A DNA stretch of 64,000 nucleotides from Aquisalinus flavus (GCF_022559625.1 NZ_CP042288.1:1078409-1142408); one strand, 5' to 3'; positions 30,229 through 39,283 are shown, numbered from the stretch's first letter. The notes: generated by a model not told the origin, from the sequence alone. Made by a program: numbers and translations.

Positions 30229-31415
30229 AGCGAGAACAGGTTGCGGCGGACGGCGAGATAGGCTTCGTCGGAAATCGCACTCCAGCGCGACCCGGCGTTG
30301 AGAGCATCGCGATAGCTCTCGTAAATACGCCGCGACAGATCATCCTCGGCGGCGATTTCCTCCAGAACGGCCTTGGTATTTTCCGCCAGCGCCGCCATCA
30401 CGTCCCGCGGCATCTCGCGCAGCTGGACGCCGTGATCCTCAACCAGCGACCGCAACCCAATGGCGTTGTTATGCGCATACTGAGCGATCATCTGGTTGTT
30501 GGCGGCGCGGCAGGCATTGGTCACGATGGATTTCTCCTGCAGGGAGAGATCGTTCCAGAGGTCGAGATTCATGCCGACCGACAGCTGGGCCCCTGGCTCG
30601 TGGAAGCCCGGCCAGTAATAGAATTTCGCCTCGCGATAAAAGCCGAAAGCCAGATCGTTCCAGGGACCCACCCATTCGGTGGCGTCGATCGTGCCGGATT
30701 GCAGCGCCTGATAGAGCTCGTTACCGGGCAGGGTCACGGATGCGGCGCCGGTGCGGCGCATCACTTCGCCGCCGATTCCCGGCATGCGGACCTTCAGACC
30801 CCGCAGGTCTTCGAGAGAGTTGATTTCCCGCCGGAACCAGCCGCCCATCTGGTGGCCGGTATTGCCCGCGGCAAACGGCTTGATGTTGAACTGGCCGGCG
30901 AGCTCGTCCCACAATTCCTGGCCGCCGCCATATTCCGTCCACCCCATGATTTCCGAAATCGTCATGCCGAATGGGACGGCCGTGAAGAAGGGATAGGCGC
31001 GCGAGCGGGACGTCCAGTAATAATCGGCGCCATGATACAGGTCGGCCGAACCGCCCGAAACGGCATCGAACACATCGAAGGCACCGACGAGTTCGCCGGC
31101 CGCATACAGACGCACGCGCATCTTGCCACCGCTCATCTCCGTGATATGGCGGGCCACATGTTCCGCACCGTCGCCCAGCCCCGGAAAATCCCGTGGCCAG
31201 GTCGTGACCATTTTCAGCTCACGCTCGACGATACCGTCATTGGCAAAGCCCCCGGCTGCGGGGGAGACATTGCATCGCTCGGCACAGTCGCATCCGGCGG
31301 CGAGGGCTGCGGTTCCCAGCGCGCCTGCAGTCATGAATTTGCGGCGATTGACTTTTGCCGGTCTGCTGCCCGCTTCCACTGTCGTGGCATTGTCCTCTGG
31401 CACGTCGTCCCCCAT
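30225..31415 (-). CDS. TRAP transporter substrate-binding protein, TakP-like, predicted Tat lipoprotein
   Basis: A 396-residue periplasmic receptor. The signal region has a twin-arginine motif (NRRKFMTAG) followed by GTAALAAGCDC, so the first cysteine may be lipidated. The core matches the TakP (2-oxoacid) group as I recall it: LVGAFDVFDAVSGGSAD, TGHQMGGWFRREINS, LKVRMPGIGGEVMRR, TIDATEWVGPWNDLAFGF and YYWPGFHEPGA. Likely ligands are pyruvate-type 2-oxoacids, which is an inference from family. I chose the ATG at 31415 since it places the twin arginines near residue 22; the frame is open 77 codons further up, in non-conserved sequence. First gene of the TRAP operon. Confidence 0.9.
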   Translation of the reverse strand: MGDDVPEDNATTVEAGSRPAKVNRRKFMTAGALGTAALAAGCDCAERCNVSPAAGGFANDGIVERELKMVTTWPRDFPGLGDGAEHVARHITEMSGGKMRVRLYAAGELVGAFDVFDAVSGGSADLYHGADYYWTSRSRAYPFFTAVPFGMTISEIMGWTEYGGGQELWDELAGQFNIKPFAAGNTGHQMGGWFRREINSLEDLRGLKVRMPGIGGEVMRRTGAASVTLPGNELYQALQSGTIDATEWVGPWNDLAFGFYREAKFYYWPGFHEPGAQLSVGMNLDLWNDLSLQEKSIVTNACRAANNQMIAQYAHNNAIGLRSLVEDHGVQLREMPRDVMAALAENTKAVLEEIAAEDDLSRRIYESYRDALNAGSRWSAISDEAYLAVRRNLFSL

Positions 31416-31485
31416 GACTATTTTTGAAGCACTGTGCCGGGATTTACGGGGGACGTCCAGATAGGACTGAAGCAGACGATCGGCC

Positions 31486-32256
31486 CTATTTGCGTACGGC
31501 GTCGGGCTTTTTGAGGGGTTTCCAGCCCTTGGAGGACCATTTCTCCAGTGGCGCGAACTTGGCCTTGTAGTCCATCTTCGTGCTGCCATCGATCCAGTAG
31601 CCAAGATAGACGTAGGGCAGGCCCAATTCCCGTGCGAGGGCGACATGATCGAGGATCATGTAGGTTCCGAGACCCCGGCTGGCGGCGTCCGGCTCAAAGA
31701 AGGAATAGACCATCGACAACCCGTCGGGCAGGCGGTCGGTCAGCGCACAGGCAATCAGCGTGCCGTCGCCATCGCGGTACTCAATCAGCATGGTATCGAC
31801 GGCTGTCTGCTCAACCATGCTGGTATAGTCGAGGACGGTCATGTCGGACATGCCGCCATCGGCGTGACGCTCATCGAGATAGCCGCGCAGGACAGAGAAT
31901 TGTTCCGACGTCGCTTTCGGCGCCTTGATCTCACGCGAAATATCGCCATTGCGACGGCGATTGCGGCGCCATGCCTGTTTATCCTCCAACTCAGTGGCAA
32001 CGATACGGACCGGCTTGCACGCGTTGCAGGCATCGCAGGCCGGCAGATAGACGATGTTCTGCGACCGGCGGAAGCCGCGCTGGGTCAGGATCGCGTTGTA
32101 TTGCGGGGCCGTCGTACCGGACAGGAAGGTGAACACCTTGCGCTCCATCCGGTCAGGCAGATACGGGCAGCGGGATGGCGAGGTGAGATAGAATTCTGTA
32201 CGGGACTGGTCGAAAGGCCTGGTCAAGGTGGATGCCCTGTCATTACGCAACTTCAA
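31486..32256 (-). CDS. bpt: Aspartate/glutamate leucyltransferase (N-end rule)
   Basis: A 256-residue aminoacyl-tRNA-protein transferase that adds leucine to proteins with N-terminal Asp or Glu, marking them for ClpAPS. Seen are EFYLTSPSRCPYLPDRMERK, the cysteine pair YLPACDACNACKPVRI, YTSMVEQTAVDT and the C-terminal GLPYVYLGYWIDGSTKMDYK. Eukaryotic ATE1-type fold; the bacterial Bpt group is the best fit by length. Single gene between the TRAP operon and the SLC13 gene. Confidence 0.93.
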   Translation of the reverse strand: MKLRNDRASTLTRPFDQSRTEFYLTSPSRCPYLPDRMERKVFTFLSGTTAPQYNAILTQRGFRRSQNIVYLPACDACNACKPVRIVATELEDKQAWRRNRRRNGDISREIKAPKATSEQFSVLRGYLDERHADGGMSDMTVLDYTSMVEQTAVDTMLIEYRDGDGTLIACALTDRLPDGLSMVYSFFEPDAASRGLGTYMILDHVALARELGLPYVYLGYWIDGSTKMDYKAKFAPLEKWSSKGWKPLKKPDAVRK

Positions 32257-32329
32257 ATCCTAGCAGGGTCATTTTCTCCCGCAAGGCCCGGCCTTACTAC
32301 ACCAGGAGGGAGAGCATGTCACAAACTGG

Positions 32330-34183
32330 TTAAAGAAGTCCGGTCATGCGAAAATAATAAGGCGCAACGAAACTGAAAACGATCCACATGACAAGGATGA
32401 GGGGCAGGCCGATGATCAGGTAATCCTTGAACTGGTAGTGTCCGGGAGACATGACAAGCAGGTTGGTCTGATAGGCGACAGGTGTCGCGAAGGAGCAGTT
32501 TGCCCCGAAGATGACAGTCAGGACGAGGATCAAGGGATCGATCCCGGCCTGCTGGGCAGCACTGACCGCAATCGGTGTAAACAGCACTGCCGTCGCATTG
32601 TTGGACAGGACGTTGGTCGTCGCGGCACAGATAATGAAAAAGGCCGAAATCAGCGCGACAGGTCCGCCGGATTCGGCAATGGAAACAGCCTGTTCCGCGA
32701 TCATCTGGGCGCCCCCCGTGCGCTCCAGCGCCATGCCCATGGCGAGGGCCGCACCGATCAGCAGGAAAATGCGCCGGTCGATGGCGCGTGATGCCTGTCG
32801 AACGTTCAGGCAGCCGGAGGCGATCATCAGTGTGGCGCCGAGAAACGCGGACACTGCAATTGGCAGAAGGCCAAGACCCGATGCGGCAATGACGCCGAAA
32901 AAGATGATGGCAGCCCGAGCGGCGTTACTGGGGTCGGGCAGACCCTGCATCGACCATTCCAGCAACACGATGTCGCGGTCGGTTCTAAGGGAGCGCACGT
33001 CATCGATATCCCCGAGCAGAAGCAGGACATCACCCGCCTCGAGCCGGATGGAATTCATCTGGGAGCGGATCATGCGGCTGCGCCGCTGAATGCCGAGAAT
33101 GACGCAATTGGTCTGATAGCGAAAACCGATCTGGGCGATGGTACGGCCGATCATGCGCGAGCCCGGCGCCACGATTGCCTCAACCATGGTCAGTTCGCCC
33201 TTGTTCTGCGATTCTTCCTTCAACTCGACTTCGCTCATGACGCCGGCGAGAATGTCCGGCTTCGATCGCAGCAGATTGGTCAGGGCCTTGCGGGTCGCAG
33301 CGACGATAACAGTGTCGTGCAGGCGAAAGACGAAATCGTCATAGGGAGGCACGATGGCTTCCTCACGGCGCTGGACCATGCGCACGGTCACATCGGGCAG
33401 GTCCGGAAACAGCCCGGCAACGGCACCGCGCCCGATTAGCGGGTGTCCGCGCGAAATCTCGATCTGGGCGATGAACTGTTTGCCATCGCCATCGGACCCG
33501 CTGACGCTTTGCGCCTCCCGGTTAGGCAAGAGAAAGGTTCGCGTCGCGAACATGTATAACGCCCCGACACCGGCAAGCACGAGGCCGATGGGAGCAAGGG
33601 CGAAGAAGCCGATCTGGTTTCCGGTCACGGTCGTGTAGGCTTCGGCAGCCAGAAGGTTTGTCGAAGAGCCGATGATCGTGATCATGCCGCCAAAGATCGA
33701 CATGAAGGAGAGAGGGATCATGTATTTCGATGGCGCAACCTTGCTGCGCGCGGCGATGGCCGACATGATCGGGATGAACATCACGACAACGGGCGTGTTG
33801 TTCAAGAACGCGCTCACAATCATGACCAGCAGGAACACTGAGGCGATCGCGATGTAGCGCGATTTGTTGTAGGCGGTCAGCAAAAGCCGCGTCGGATATT
33901 CCAGTGCACCCGCCTGGAACATGCCCTGGCCGATGATCAGCAGCCCCATGATCGCGAACAGCGCGGGGCTGGCAAAGCCTGATAGCAGCATCCTGGCGTC
34001 GAGAACATTTTCGCCGCCAGGTCCCTGTACCGGAAACATGTGAAAGAAGACCATCAGCGCGATGATGATCGCCGCTGACACCATCTCGAGGGAGAATCGG
34101 TCCGATGCATAGGCAACGACGCCAACCGCGATGATGAGTATCGCCGTCCACATCTGCCAGTCTGGAAAAAGCAGATTTTCCAT
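32330..34183 (-). CDS. SLC13/DASS-family permease with TrkA-C (RCK_C) domains
   Basis: A 617-residue membrane protein. The N- and C-terminal halves each carry several helices with the conserved NNTPVVVMFIPIM and SNNATAVLFTPIAVS ion/substrate loops. Between them, roughly residues 210-400, are two soluble RCK_C/TrkA-C domains (for example VEAIVAPGSRMIGRTIAQIG and RLEAGDVLLLLGDIDDV). Such proteins move sulfate or dicarboxylates with sodium; the substrate is unresolved. The ATG at 34183 has AGGGAG three bases upstream; an upstream in-frame ATG at 34213 has no such site. Confidence 0.88.
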   Translation of the reverse strand: MENLLFPDWQMWTAILIIAVGVVAYASDRFSLEMVSAAIIIALMVFFHMFPVQGPGGENVLDARMLLSGFASPALFAIMGLLIIGQGMFQAGALEYPTRLLLTAYNKSRYIAIASVFLLVMIVSAFLNNTPVVVMFIPIMSAIAARSKVAPSKYMIPLSFMSIFGGMITIIGSSTNLLAAEAYTTVTGNQIGFFALAPIGLVLAGVGALYMFATRTFLLPNREAQSVSGSDGDGKQFIAQIEISRGHPLIGRGAVAGLFPDLPDVTVRMVQRREEAIVPPYDDFVFRLHDTVIVAATRKALTNLLRSKPDILAGVMSEVELKEESQNKGELTMVEAIVAPGSRMIGRTIAQIGFRYQTNCVILGIQRRSRMIRSQMNSIRLEAGDVLLLLGDIDDVRSLRTDRDIVLLEWSMQGLPDPSNAARAAIIFFGVIAASGLGLLPIAVSAFLGATLMIASGCLNVRQASRAIDRRIFLLIGAALAMGMALERTGGAQMIAEQAVSIAESGGPVALISAFFIICAATTNVLSNNATAVLFTPIAVSAAQQAGIDPLILVLTVIFGANCSFATPVAYQTNLLVMSPGHYQFKDYLIIGLPLILVMWIVFSFVAPYYFRMTGLL

Positions 34184-34383
34184 TGTCTCCCTCTGATCCT
34201 GCCGGACTGACACTTATCGGCATCGCGGGCAGGATTTCAATATCAATCGACAGGCGTAGCAATATTTGCGAAATGAGCAAATAACTGAAACAATTATCCA
34301 AATCGCCTTATATATCGCCCTGTATACCGGGACGACCCAATGGGACGCAGCCCGCACTCCTCCACGCCAACGCAAGATCCCTA

Positions 34384-34869
34384 ATGACTTTCACCATCAA
34401 CGACCTGAAAAATACCTTCACCCGCTATACGACGGGCGTGACCATAGTGTCCTGTATCCCCCCCGGTGGCGATAAGCCGATCGGCATTACCGTGAATTCC
34501 TTTACCTCCGTGTCCCTGGATCCGCCGCTTGTGCTGTGGTGCATCGACAGGCATTCAGGCGTGTTTGAGGCGTTTAACGGCGCGGACGACTATGCCGTGT
34601 CGGTTCTTCGGGATGATCAGGCGGATATCTCGACCCGGTTCGCGACACCCGGAAACCATGACTTCGCGGAGGGCGAGACGGAGACGATGGTGACCGGTGC
34701 GCCCGTCCTGAAGCAACGCCTTGCAGCGATCGATTGCAGGGTCGAGGCGCGGCACGACGCCGGCGATCATGTCATTCTCGTCGGACGAATTGTCGATTGC
34801 GATTACCGGCCGGGCAAGCCGCTCATCTATGTCGCCCGCAGCTATCTGACCGGGCCCGAGATTGTCTGA
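34384..34869 (+). CDS. Flavin reductase-like protein (FMN-binding split barrel)
   Basis: A 161-residue protein of the NADH:FMN oxidoreductase (RutF/HpaC) family. It begins with FTRYTTGVTIVSC, has the flavin loop GITVNSFTSVSLDPPLVLWC and the conserved aspartate/histidine region HDAGDHVILVGRIVDC. It normally supplies reduced flavin to a partner monooxygenase; no such partner is adjacent, so its client is unknown. It is divergent from the SLC13 gene across 200 bases with a low-G+C centre. Confidence 0.88.
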   Translation: MTFTINDLKNTFTRYTTGVTIVSCIPPGGDKPIGITVNSFTSVSLDPPLVLWCIDRHSGVFEAFNGADDYAVSVLRDDQADISTRFATPGNHDFAEGETETMVTGAPVLKQRLAAIDCRVEARHDAGDHVILVGRIVDCDYRPGKPLIYVARSYLTGPEIV

Positions 34870-34894
34870 ACACGCGTAAACCGGGAGGATTTCC

Positions 34895-35758
34895 ATGAAG
34901 CTCTCTTTTCTGGGCCTTGGTGTCATGGGCTATCCCATGGCCGCCCACTTGCTGAAGGCCGGCCATGACGTGACCGTCTTCAACAGAACGTCGGAAAAGG
35001 CCGCGAAATGGGTGGCGGAAAATGGCGGCGCGATGGAACCAGACCCCGTATCGGCCTGCAGGGACGCCAGGATCGTTCTTGCCTGCGTCGGCAATGATGA
35101 TGACAGCATCGCCGTTGCAACGGCCGCCCTGTCAGGCATGGAAGAGGGCGCGCTCTATGTCGATCACACGACGACATCGGCGGCCTGCGCTGAAGAAATT
35201 GCGAGGCGCGCGGCGGAGCGCGGGATCGGCTTCGTCGATGCGCCGGTGTCAGGCGGTCAGGCGGGGGCCGAGAACGGCGCCTTGTCGATCATGTGCGGCG
35301 GATCGGATGCCGACTTTGCCACCGCTGCAGCGGTAATGGACCGGTACGCCAAGCGCATCGTCCATATAGGGCCGGTGGGCCACGGGCAGCTCTGCAAGGC
35401 AGTCAACCAGATCTGCATTGCGGGACTTCTGCAGGGGCTTTCGGAAGCGGTTCATTTCGGCTCGCGTGCCGGTATCGACATGGACAAGGTCTACGAAGCG
35501 GTCTCCGGCGGCGCGGCGCAAAGCTGGCAGATGGAGAACCGCTGGGCGACCATGAACAAGGGCGAATTCGATTTCGGCTTCGCCGTCGACTGGATGCGCA
35601 AGGACCTGCGCATTGCGCTCGATGAAGCTGGGCGCCATGGGGCGAGCCTGCCGGTGACGGCTCTCGTCGACCAGTTCTACGCCCAGGTGCAGGAGAATGG
35701 AGGACGGCGCTGGGATACGTCCAGTCTGGTTTCAAGACTCAACAAGAACTCCTCCTAA
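34895..35758 (+). CDS. NAD(P)-dependent beta-hydroxyacid dehydrogenase (3-hydroxyisobutyrate dehydrogenase family)
   Basis: A 287-residue oxidoreductase with N-terminal Rossmann motif LGLGVMGYPMAAHLLKAG and the family signatures VFNRTSEKA, DAPVSGGQAGAENG and the catalytic lysine region GHGQLCKAVNQI (about residue 170). The relatives include 2-hydroxy-3-oxopropionate reductase and glyoxylate/succinic semialdehyde reductases, which I cannot separate by eye. GGGAGG before the ATG is a strong ribosome site. It lies 25 bases after the flavin reductase gene, and the stop overlaps the convergent hemB stop by four bases. Confidence 0.9.
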   Translation: MKLSFLGLGVMGYPMAAHLLKAGHDVTVFNRTSEKAAKWVAENGGAMEPDPVSACRDARIVLACVGNDDDSIAVATAALSGMEEGALYVDHTTTSAACAEEIARRAAERGIGFVDAPVSGGQAGAENGALSIMCGGSDADFATAAAVMDRYAKRIVHIGPVGHGQLCKAVNQICIAGLLQGLSEAVHFGSRAGIDMDKVYEAVSGGAAQSWQMENRWATMNKGEFDFGFAVDWMRKDLRIALDEAGRHGASLPVTALVDQFYAQVQENGGRRWDTSSLVSRLNKNSS

Positions 35759-36759
35759 GTCATTAATTCTGCAGCCTCTTTAGCAAAGTAACTAATTATT
35801 CCGTCAGCCCCGGCCCGGCGGAAACACACCAGCGATTCGAGAATGGCCTGATCACGGTTAATCGCGCCGGCATCGCCGGCCATTGCAATCATGGCGTATT
35901 CACCGGACACCTGGAATGCGTAGGTCGGCACCCCAAAGGTTTGTTTGACCCGCGTAATCATGTCCAGATAGGGCATCCCCGGCTTAACCATGACGCTGTC
36001 AGCGCCTTCCGCCAGGTCCAGCGCTACCTCGTGCAGGCCTTCGTCGGCATTGGCGGGGTCCATTTGATAGGTTTTCTTGTCGCCCTTCAGCAGGTCACCC
36101 GACCCGATGGCACCGCGATAGGGACCGTAGAAGCACGAAGCGTATTTGACCGCATAGGACATGATCTGGCGGTCGCCGAGACCGGCGCCATCGAGCGCTT
36201 CGCGGATTTTCCCGATCCTGCCATCCATCATGTCGGACGGGGCAACGATGTCGAACCCGGCCTCGGCCTGGACGACCGCCTGTCTGCACAGCACCTCGAC
36301 CGTTTCATCGTTCAGGATAATCCCGTCCTGCATCAACCCGTCATGGCCATGATCGGTGTAGGGGTCGAGGGCGACGTCGCAGATCAGACCGACGTCCGGC
36401 ACGGCATCCTTGATCGCCTTCGCGGTCCGGCACATCAGATTATCGCTGTTCAGTGCCTCGGCACCATCGGCGGAACGCTGGCCACGGTCAGTATAGGGGA
36501 AGAGGGCGAGGGCATTGATGCCGAGCGCGCGGGCCTCCTGTGCCGCCTTCACCGCCTCGTCCGGCGACAGCCGGAAGACCCCGTTCATGTGGTCGACGGG
36601 CTCCTTCACACCCTTTCCGTCCTTGAGCACGATGGCCCAGATCAGGTCGTCCGGCGACAGGCGCGTTTCGCGCATGAGGTTACGCGACCAAGTCTGTGCC
36701 CGGGGGCGGCGCAATCGGGTTGCCGGATAGTGACGGGGGGTGAAGGCTAGTTTGCTCAT
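35755..36759 (-). CDS. hemB: Porphobilinogen synthase (delta-aminolevulinic acid dehydratase)
   Basis: A 334-residue enzyme joining two 5-aminolevulinate molecules to porphobilinogen. The Schiff-base lysines are in SYAVKYASCFYGPYR and DSVMVKPGMPYLD. In the usual zinc site the sequence is DVALDPYTDHGHDG with no cysteine triad, so this is the magnesium-dependent type seen in many alphaproteobacteria. The start could be the ATG at 36759 (GGAA eight bases upstream) or the in-frame ATG at 36771. It is divergent from ldtR and one gene away from hemA, the preceding enzyme of the pathway. Confidence 0.95.
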   Translation of the reverse strand: MSKLAFTPRHYPATRLRRPRAQTWSRNLMRETRLSPDDLIWAIVLKDGKGVKEPVDHMNGVFRLSPDEAVKAAQEARALGINALALFPYTDRGQRSADGAEALNSDNLMCRTAKAIKDAVPDVGLICDVALDPYTDHGHDGLMQDGIILNDETVEVLCRQAVVQAEAGFDIVAPSDMMDGRIGKIREALDGAGLGDRQIMSYAVKYASCFYGPYRGAIGSGDLLKGDKKTYQMDPANADEGLHEVALDLAEGADSVMVKPGMPYLDMITRVKQTFGVPTYAFQVSGEYAMIAMAGDAGAINRDQAILESLVCFRRAGADGIISYFAKEAAELMT

Positions 36760-36835
36760 GACGGTTTCCACAGCACAATTGCGGCCAATCCGTAAATGAT
36801 TTCAGGCCACTAAACATAAAAAAAAGCATGTCGGC

Positions 36836-36850
36836 TTAACCAGCCCTTAG
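36836..36850 (+). promoter_or_regulatory. CtrA-like half-site pair in the hemB/ldtR divergent region
   Basis: TTAACCAGCCCTTAG fits TTAA-N7-TTAA with one mismatch in the second half. It lies 57 bases before the ldtR start and 77 bases before the hemB start. Chance matches are common in AT-rich gaps, so this is a weak call. Confidence 0.3.
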
Positions 36851-36906
36851 ATTTTGCCTGATAGCCTTCACCACTGTTGCGTTAGAAAACACCTAAGGGG
36901 ATTACT

Positions 36907-37428
36907 ATGGTAGCGGGCTTTTCATCCGGGCTACAGACGAAAGAAACTCTGTCGGGCCGTGAAAATACTGATCTTGAGGCAGCCTATCAGAAGCTTCTGC
37001 AACTGATCGAAAGGTTGCACCGCCAGCTTCTGGATGTGATCAAGAGCGAGCTGGAACGCGTCGGCCAGACCGATGTGAATGCGGTGCAGGCATTGCTTCT
37101 CTACAATATCGGTGATGCCGAATTGACAGCGGGCGAGCTTCGTACCCGTGGGCATTACCTAGGCTCCAATGTTTCCTACAATCTCAAGAAGCTCGTCGAT
37201 GCCGGCTATATCAGCCATGAACGCAGCAAGACCGATCGCCGGTCTGTGCGCGTTTCCCTGACGGACAAGGGCTGTGATATCCGCGACATGCTGGTTGATA
37301 TGTTCGAGCGTCAGCTCGGTTCCGTCGAGCAGGTCGGCGATGTCCACGCGGAAATGATGGCGTCAGCGAGCATCACGCTGGAGAGACTTGAACGCTTCTG
37401 GGGTGATCAGATTCGCTTCCGGCTCTAA
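36907..37428 (+). CDS. ldtR: LdtR-type winged-helix MarR-family regulator
   Basis: A 173-residue transcription factor. The helix-turn-helix lies around GELRTRGHYLGSNVSYNLKKL (about residues 79-99), followed by the wing KTDRRSVRVSLTDKG. Helices before it (LIERLHRQLLDVIKSELERV) form the dimer part. It matches the LdtR group described in alphaproteobacteria (Liberibacter LdtR regulates an L,D-transpeptidase), although its target here is unknown. AAGGGG ahead of the ATG is a good ribosome site. It lies between hemB and hemA and ends at a clear terminator. Confidence 0.85.
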   Translation: MVAGFSSGLQTKETLSGRENTDLEAAYQKLLQLIERLHRQLLDVIKSELERVGQTDVNAVQALLLYNIGDAELTAGELRTRGHYLGSNVSYNLKKLVDAGYISHERSKTDRRSVRVSLTDKGCDIRDMLVDMFERQLGSVEQVGDVHAEMMASASITLERLERFWGDQIRFRL

Positions 37429-37461
37429 ACCGCCTTCAAAATCATAGCGTAATCACCCAAT

Positions 37462-37498
37462 AAGCCGTCCTGTCGCATTGCAGGGGCGGCTTTTTTTT
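37462..37498 (+). terminator. Rho-independent terminator after ldtR
   Basis: AAGCCG (37462-37467) pairs with CGGCTT (37487-37492), extended by a few wobble and bulged pairs around the loop TCGCATTG, and runs into eight T residues (37491-37498). It separates ldtR from hemA. Confidence 0.85.
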
Positions 37499-37540
37499 CG
37501 CATATAGACGGGATCAGACAATCAGAGTATCGCGCCCATC

Positions 37541-38761
37541 ATGCTTGATTACGAAAAAGCCTTCCAGACAGCCGTCTCAGCCGTAAAATCGGAAGGCCGC
37601 TATCGTGTCTTCGCCGATCTGGAAAGAATCAGCGGGCGCTTTCCGCAGGCGCGCTATCATGACGGCAACTCTGATCCGAAGGAAGTGACCGTCTGGTGCT
37701 CCAACGACTATCTTGGCATGGGCCAGCACCCGGACGTGGCACAGGCCATGAAAACCGCGATCGACCAGGTCGGTGTCGGGGCCGGCGGAACGCGCAACAT
37801 TGCCGGGACGACACATTATCATGTCCGCCTCGAAAAAGAGCTGGCCGACCTTCACAACAAGGAAGCGGCGCTGCTTTTCACCTCCGGTTATGTCGGCAAC
37901 GAGGCGACGCTGTCGACACTCGGCAAGCTGCTGCCGGACTGCATTACCCTGTCTGATGAACTGAACCACGCATCGATGATTCACGGCATCCGGGGCGGCA
38001 AGGGCCCGAAGCTGATCTGGCGCCATAACGATCTCGTCCATCTGGAATCGCTTTTGAAAGACCTGCCGGCAGACAAGCCCAAGGTCATCGCATTTGAATC
38101 CGTCTATTCGATGGATGGCGACATCGCGCCTATCGGCAGGATTTGCGATCTGGCAGACAAATATAATGCCTTCACCTATCTCGATGAAGTCCATGGCGTC
38201 GGCCTGTATGGCGAGAAGGGCGGCGGCGTTGCCCAACGGGATGGCGTTGAGCACCGCGTCGATGTCATCGAGGGTACGCTCGGCAAGGCCTTTGGTGTGA
38301 TGGGTGGCTATATTGCCGGCTCGTCGGCGTTGATCGATGCCGTTCGCTCCTACGCCTCCAGCTTCATATTCACGACGGCCCTGTCGCCGGTTCTGGTTGC
38401 CGGAGCGCTCGAAAGCGTCCGCACCCTCAAGAAGAGCGAAGACCTGCGGGCGCGCCATCAGGAGCGTGCCGCCCGGATGAAGGAAGTCCTGTCCAATGCC
38501 GGCTTCCCGGTAATGCCGTCCGTCAGTCATATCGTGCCAGTCTTCGTCGGTGACCCGGTGGCCTGCAAGGCCGTGTCCGACCGGCTGTTGACGGACCATT
38601 CCATGTATGTGCAGCCAATTAACTATCCTACCGTCCCTCGAGGTACAGAACGACTGCGCTTTACCCCGACGCCGCTCCACACCGATGCTCACATAGAGCA
38701 GCTGGTCGAGGCCCTGGACGTTGTCTGGACCGATCTTCAGTTGAAACGCGCTGCGGCCTGA
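37541..38761 (+). CDS. hemA: 5-aminolevulinate synthase (Shemin pathway)
   Basis: A 406-residue PLP enzyme condensing glycine and succinyl-CoA to 5-aminolevulinate, the alphaproteobacterial route to heme. Motifs are [57 protein letters not shown] and the PLP lysine in [14 protein letters not shown] (about residue 249). Length matches the ALAS family rather than other oxoamine synthases. It starts 112 bases downstream of ldtR. Confidence 0.96.
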   Translation: MLDYEKAFQTAVSAVKSEGRYRVFADLERISGRFPQARYHDGNSDPKEVTVWCSNDYLGMGQHPDVAQAMKTAIDQVGVGAGGTRNIAGTTHYHVRLEKELADLHNKEAALLFTSGYVGNEATLSTLGKLLPDCITLSDELNHASMIHGIRGGKGPKLIWRHNDLVHLESLLKDLPADKPKVIAFESVYSMDGDIAPIGRICDLADKYNAFTYLDEVHGVGLYGEKGGGVAQRDGVEHRVDVIEGTLGKAFGVMGGYIAGSSALIDAVRSYASSFIFTTALSPVLVAGALESVRTLKKSEDLRARHQERAARMKEVLSNAGFPVMPSVSHIVPVFVGDPVACKAVSDRLLTDHSMYVQPINYPTVPRGTERLRFTPTPLHTDAHIEQLVEALDVVWTDLQLKRAAA

Positions 38762-38766
38762 CAAGA

Positions 38767-38793
38767 AAAACCCCGGCGCAAGGCCGGGGTTTT
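38767..38793. terminator. Bidirectional terminator between hemA and mucR
   Basis: CCCCGGC (38771-38777) pairs exactly with GCCGGGG (38783-38789) around GCAAG. AAAA precedes and TTTT follows, so the element can end transcription from both sides, as expected between these convergent genes. Confidence 0.9.
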
Positions 38794-38815
38794 CAAACAG
38801 GGTGTGAATGCCTGA

Positions 38816-39283
38816 TCAGGCTTTCTTCTTGGTAGCGCGTTTGCGTGTCGTCTTCTTGGTCGGCGTGGCCGTTCCGGCAGCCTTGCCAAGGCCGATCTTC
38901 TTGGCGAAGGCAGAACGCTTCTTGGCGTAATTCGGGGCGACCATCGGATAGTCAGCCGGCAGGTTCCACTTACGGCGATACTCTTCCGGCGTCAGGTCGT
39001 ATTGAGTGCGTAGATAGCGTTTCAGCATTTTCAGCTTCTTGCCATCTTCGAGACAGATGATGAAATCAGGTGTGATCGACTTGGAGACCGGGACAGCCGG
39101 CTCCTTGTTGGTCACTTCGCTGTCGCCACCGGCGCGAAGGCTCGTAAGCATCGCAAACGTCTTTTCCAGCAGTTGCGGGATTTCGTCGGCGCTGGATTTA
39201 TTGTTGCTTACGTATGCCGAAACAATATCGGTTGTTAAGTGCAGAATATCATCCGCATCGATCTGTTGTTTGTCGTCAGCCAT
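38816..39283 (-). CDS. mucR: MucR/Ros-family transcriptional regulator lacking usual zinc-ligand histidines
   Basis: A 155-residue regulator with the MucR layout: N-terminal oligomerisation region (ILHLTTDIVSAYVSNNK), then the Ros-type domain FIICLEDGKKLKMLKRYL, RTQYDLTPEEYRRKW and ADYPMVAPNYAKKRS. The helix normally reads R-H-L-x-T-H-Y; here the two histidines are Tyr and Gln (RYLRTQY), and the first ligand pair is C-x2-D, so zinc binding is doubtful. Zinc-free Ros relatives that still bind DNA have been reported in Mesorhizobium. The tail (about 20 residues) is rich in Lys, Arg and Thr. It ends at a bidirectional terminator shared with hemA and has an AT-rich upstream region. Confidence 0.9.
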   Translation of the reverse strand: MADDKQQIDADDILHLTTDIVSAYVSNNKSSADEIPQLLEKTFAMLTSLRAGGDSEVTNKEPAVPVSKSITPDFIICLEDGKKLKMLKRYLRTQYDLTPEEYRRKWNLPADYPMVAPNYAKKRSAFAKKIGLGKAAGTATPTKKTTRKRATKKKA

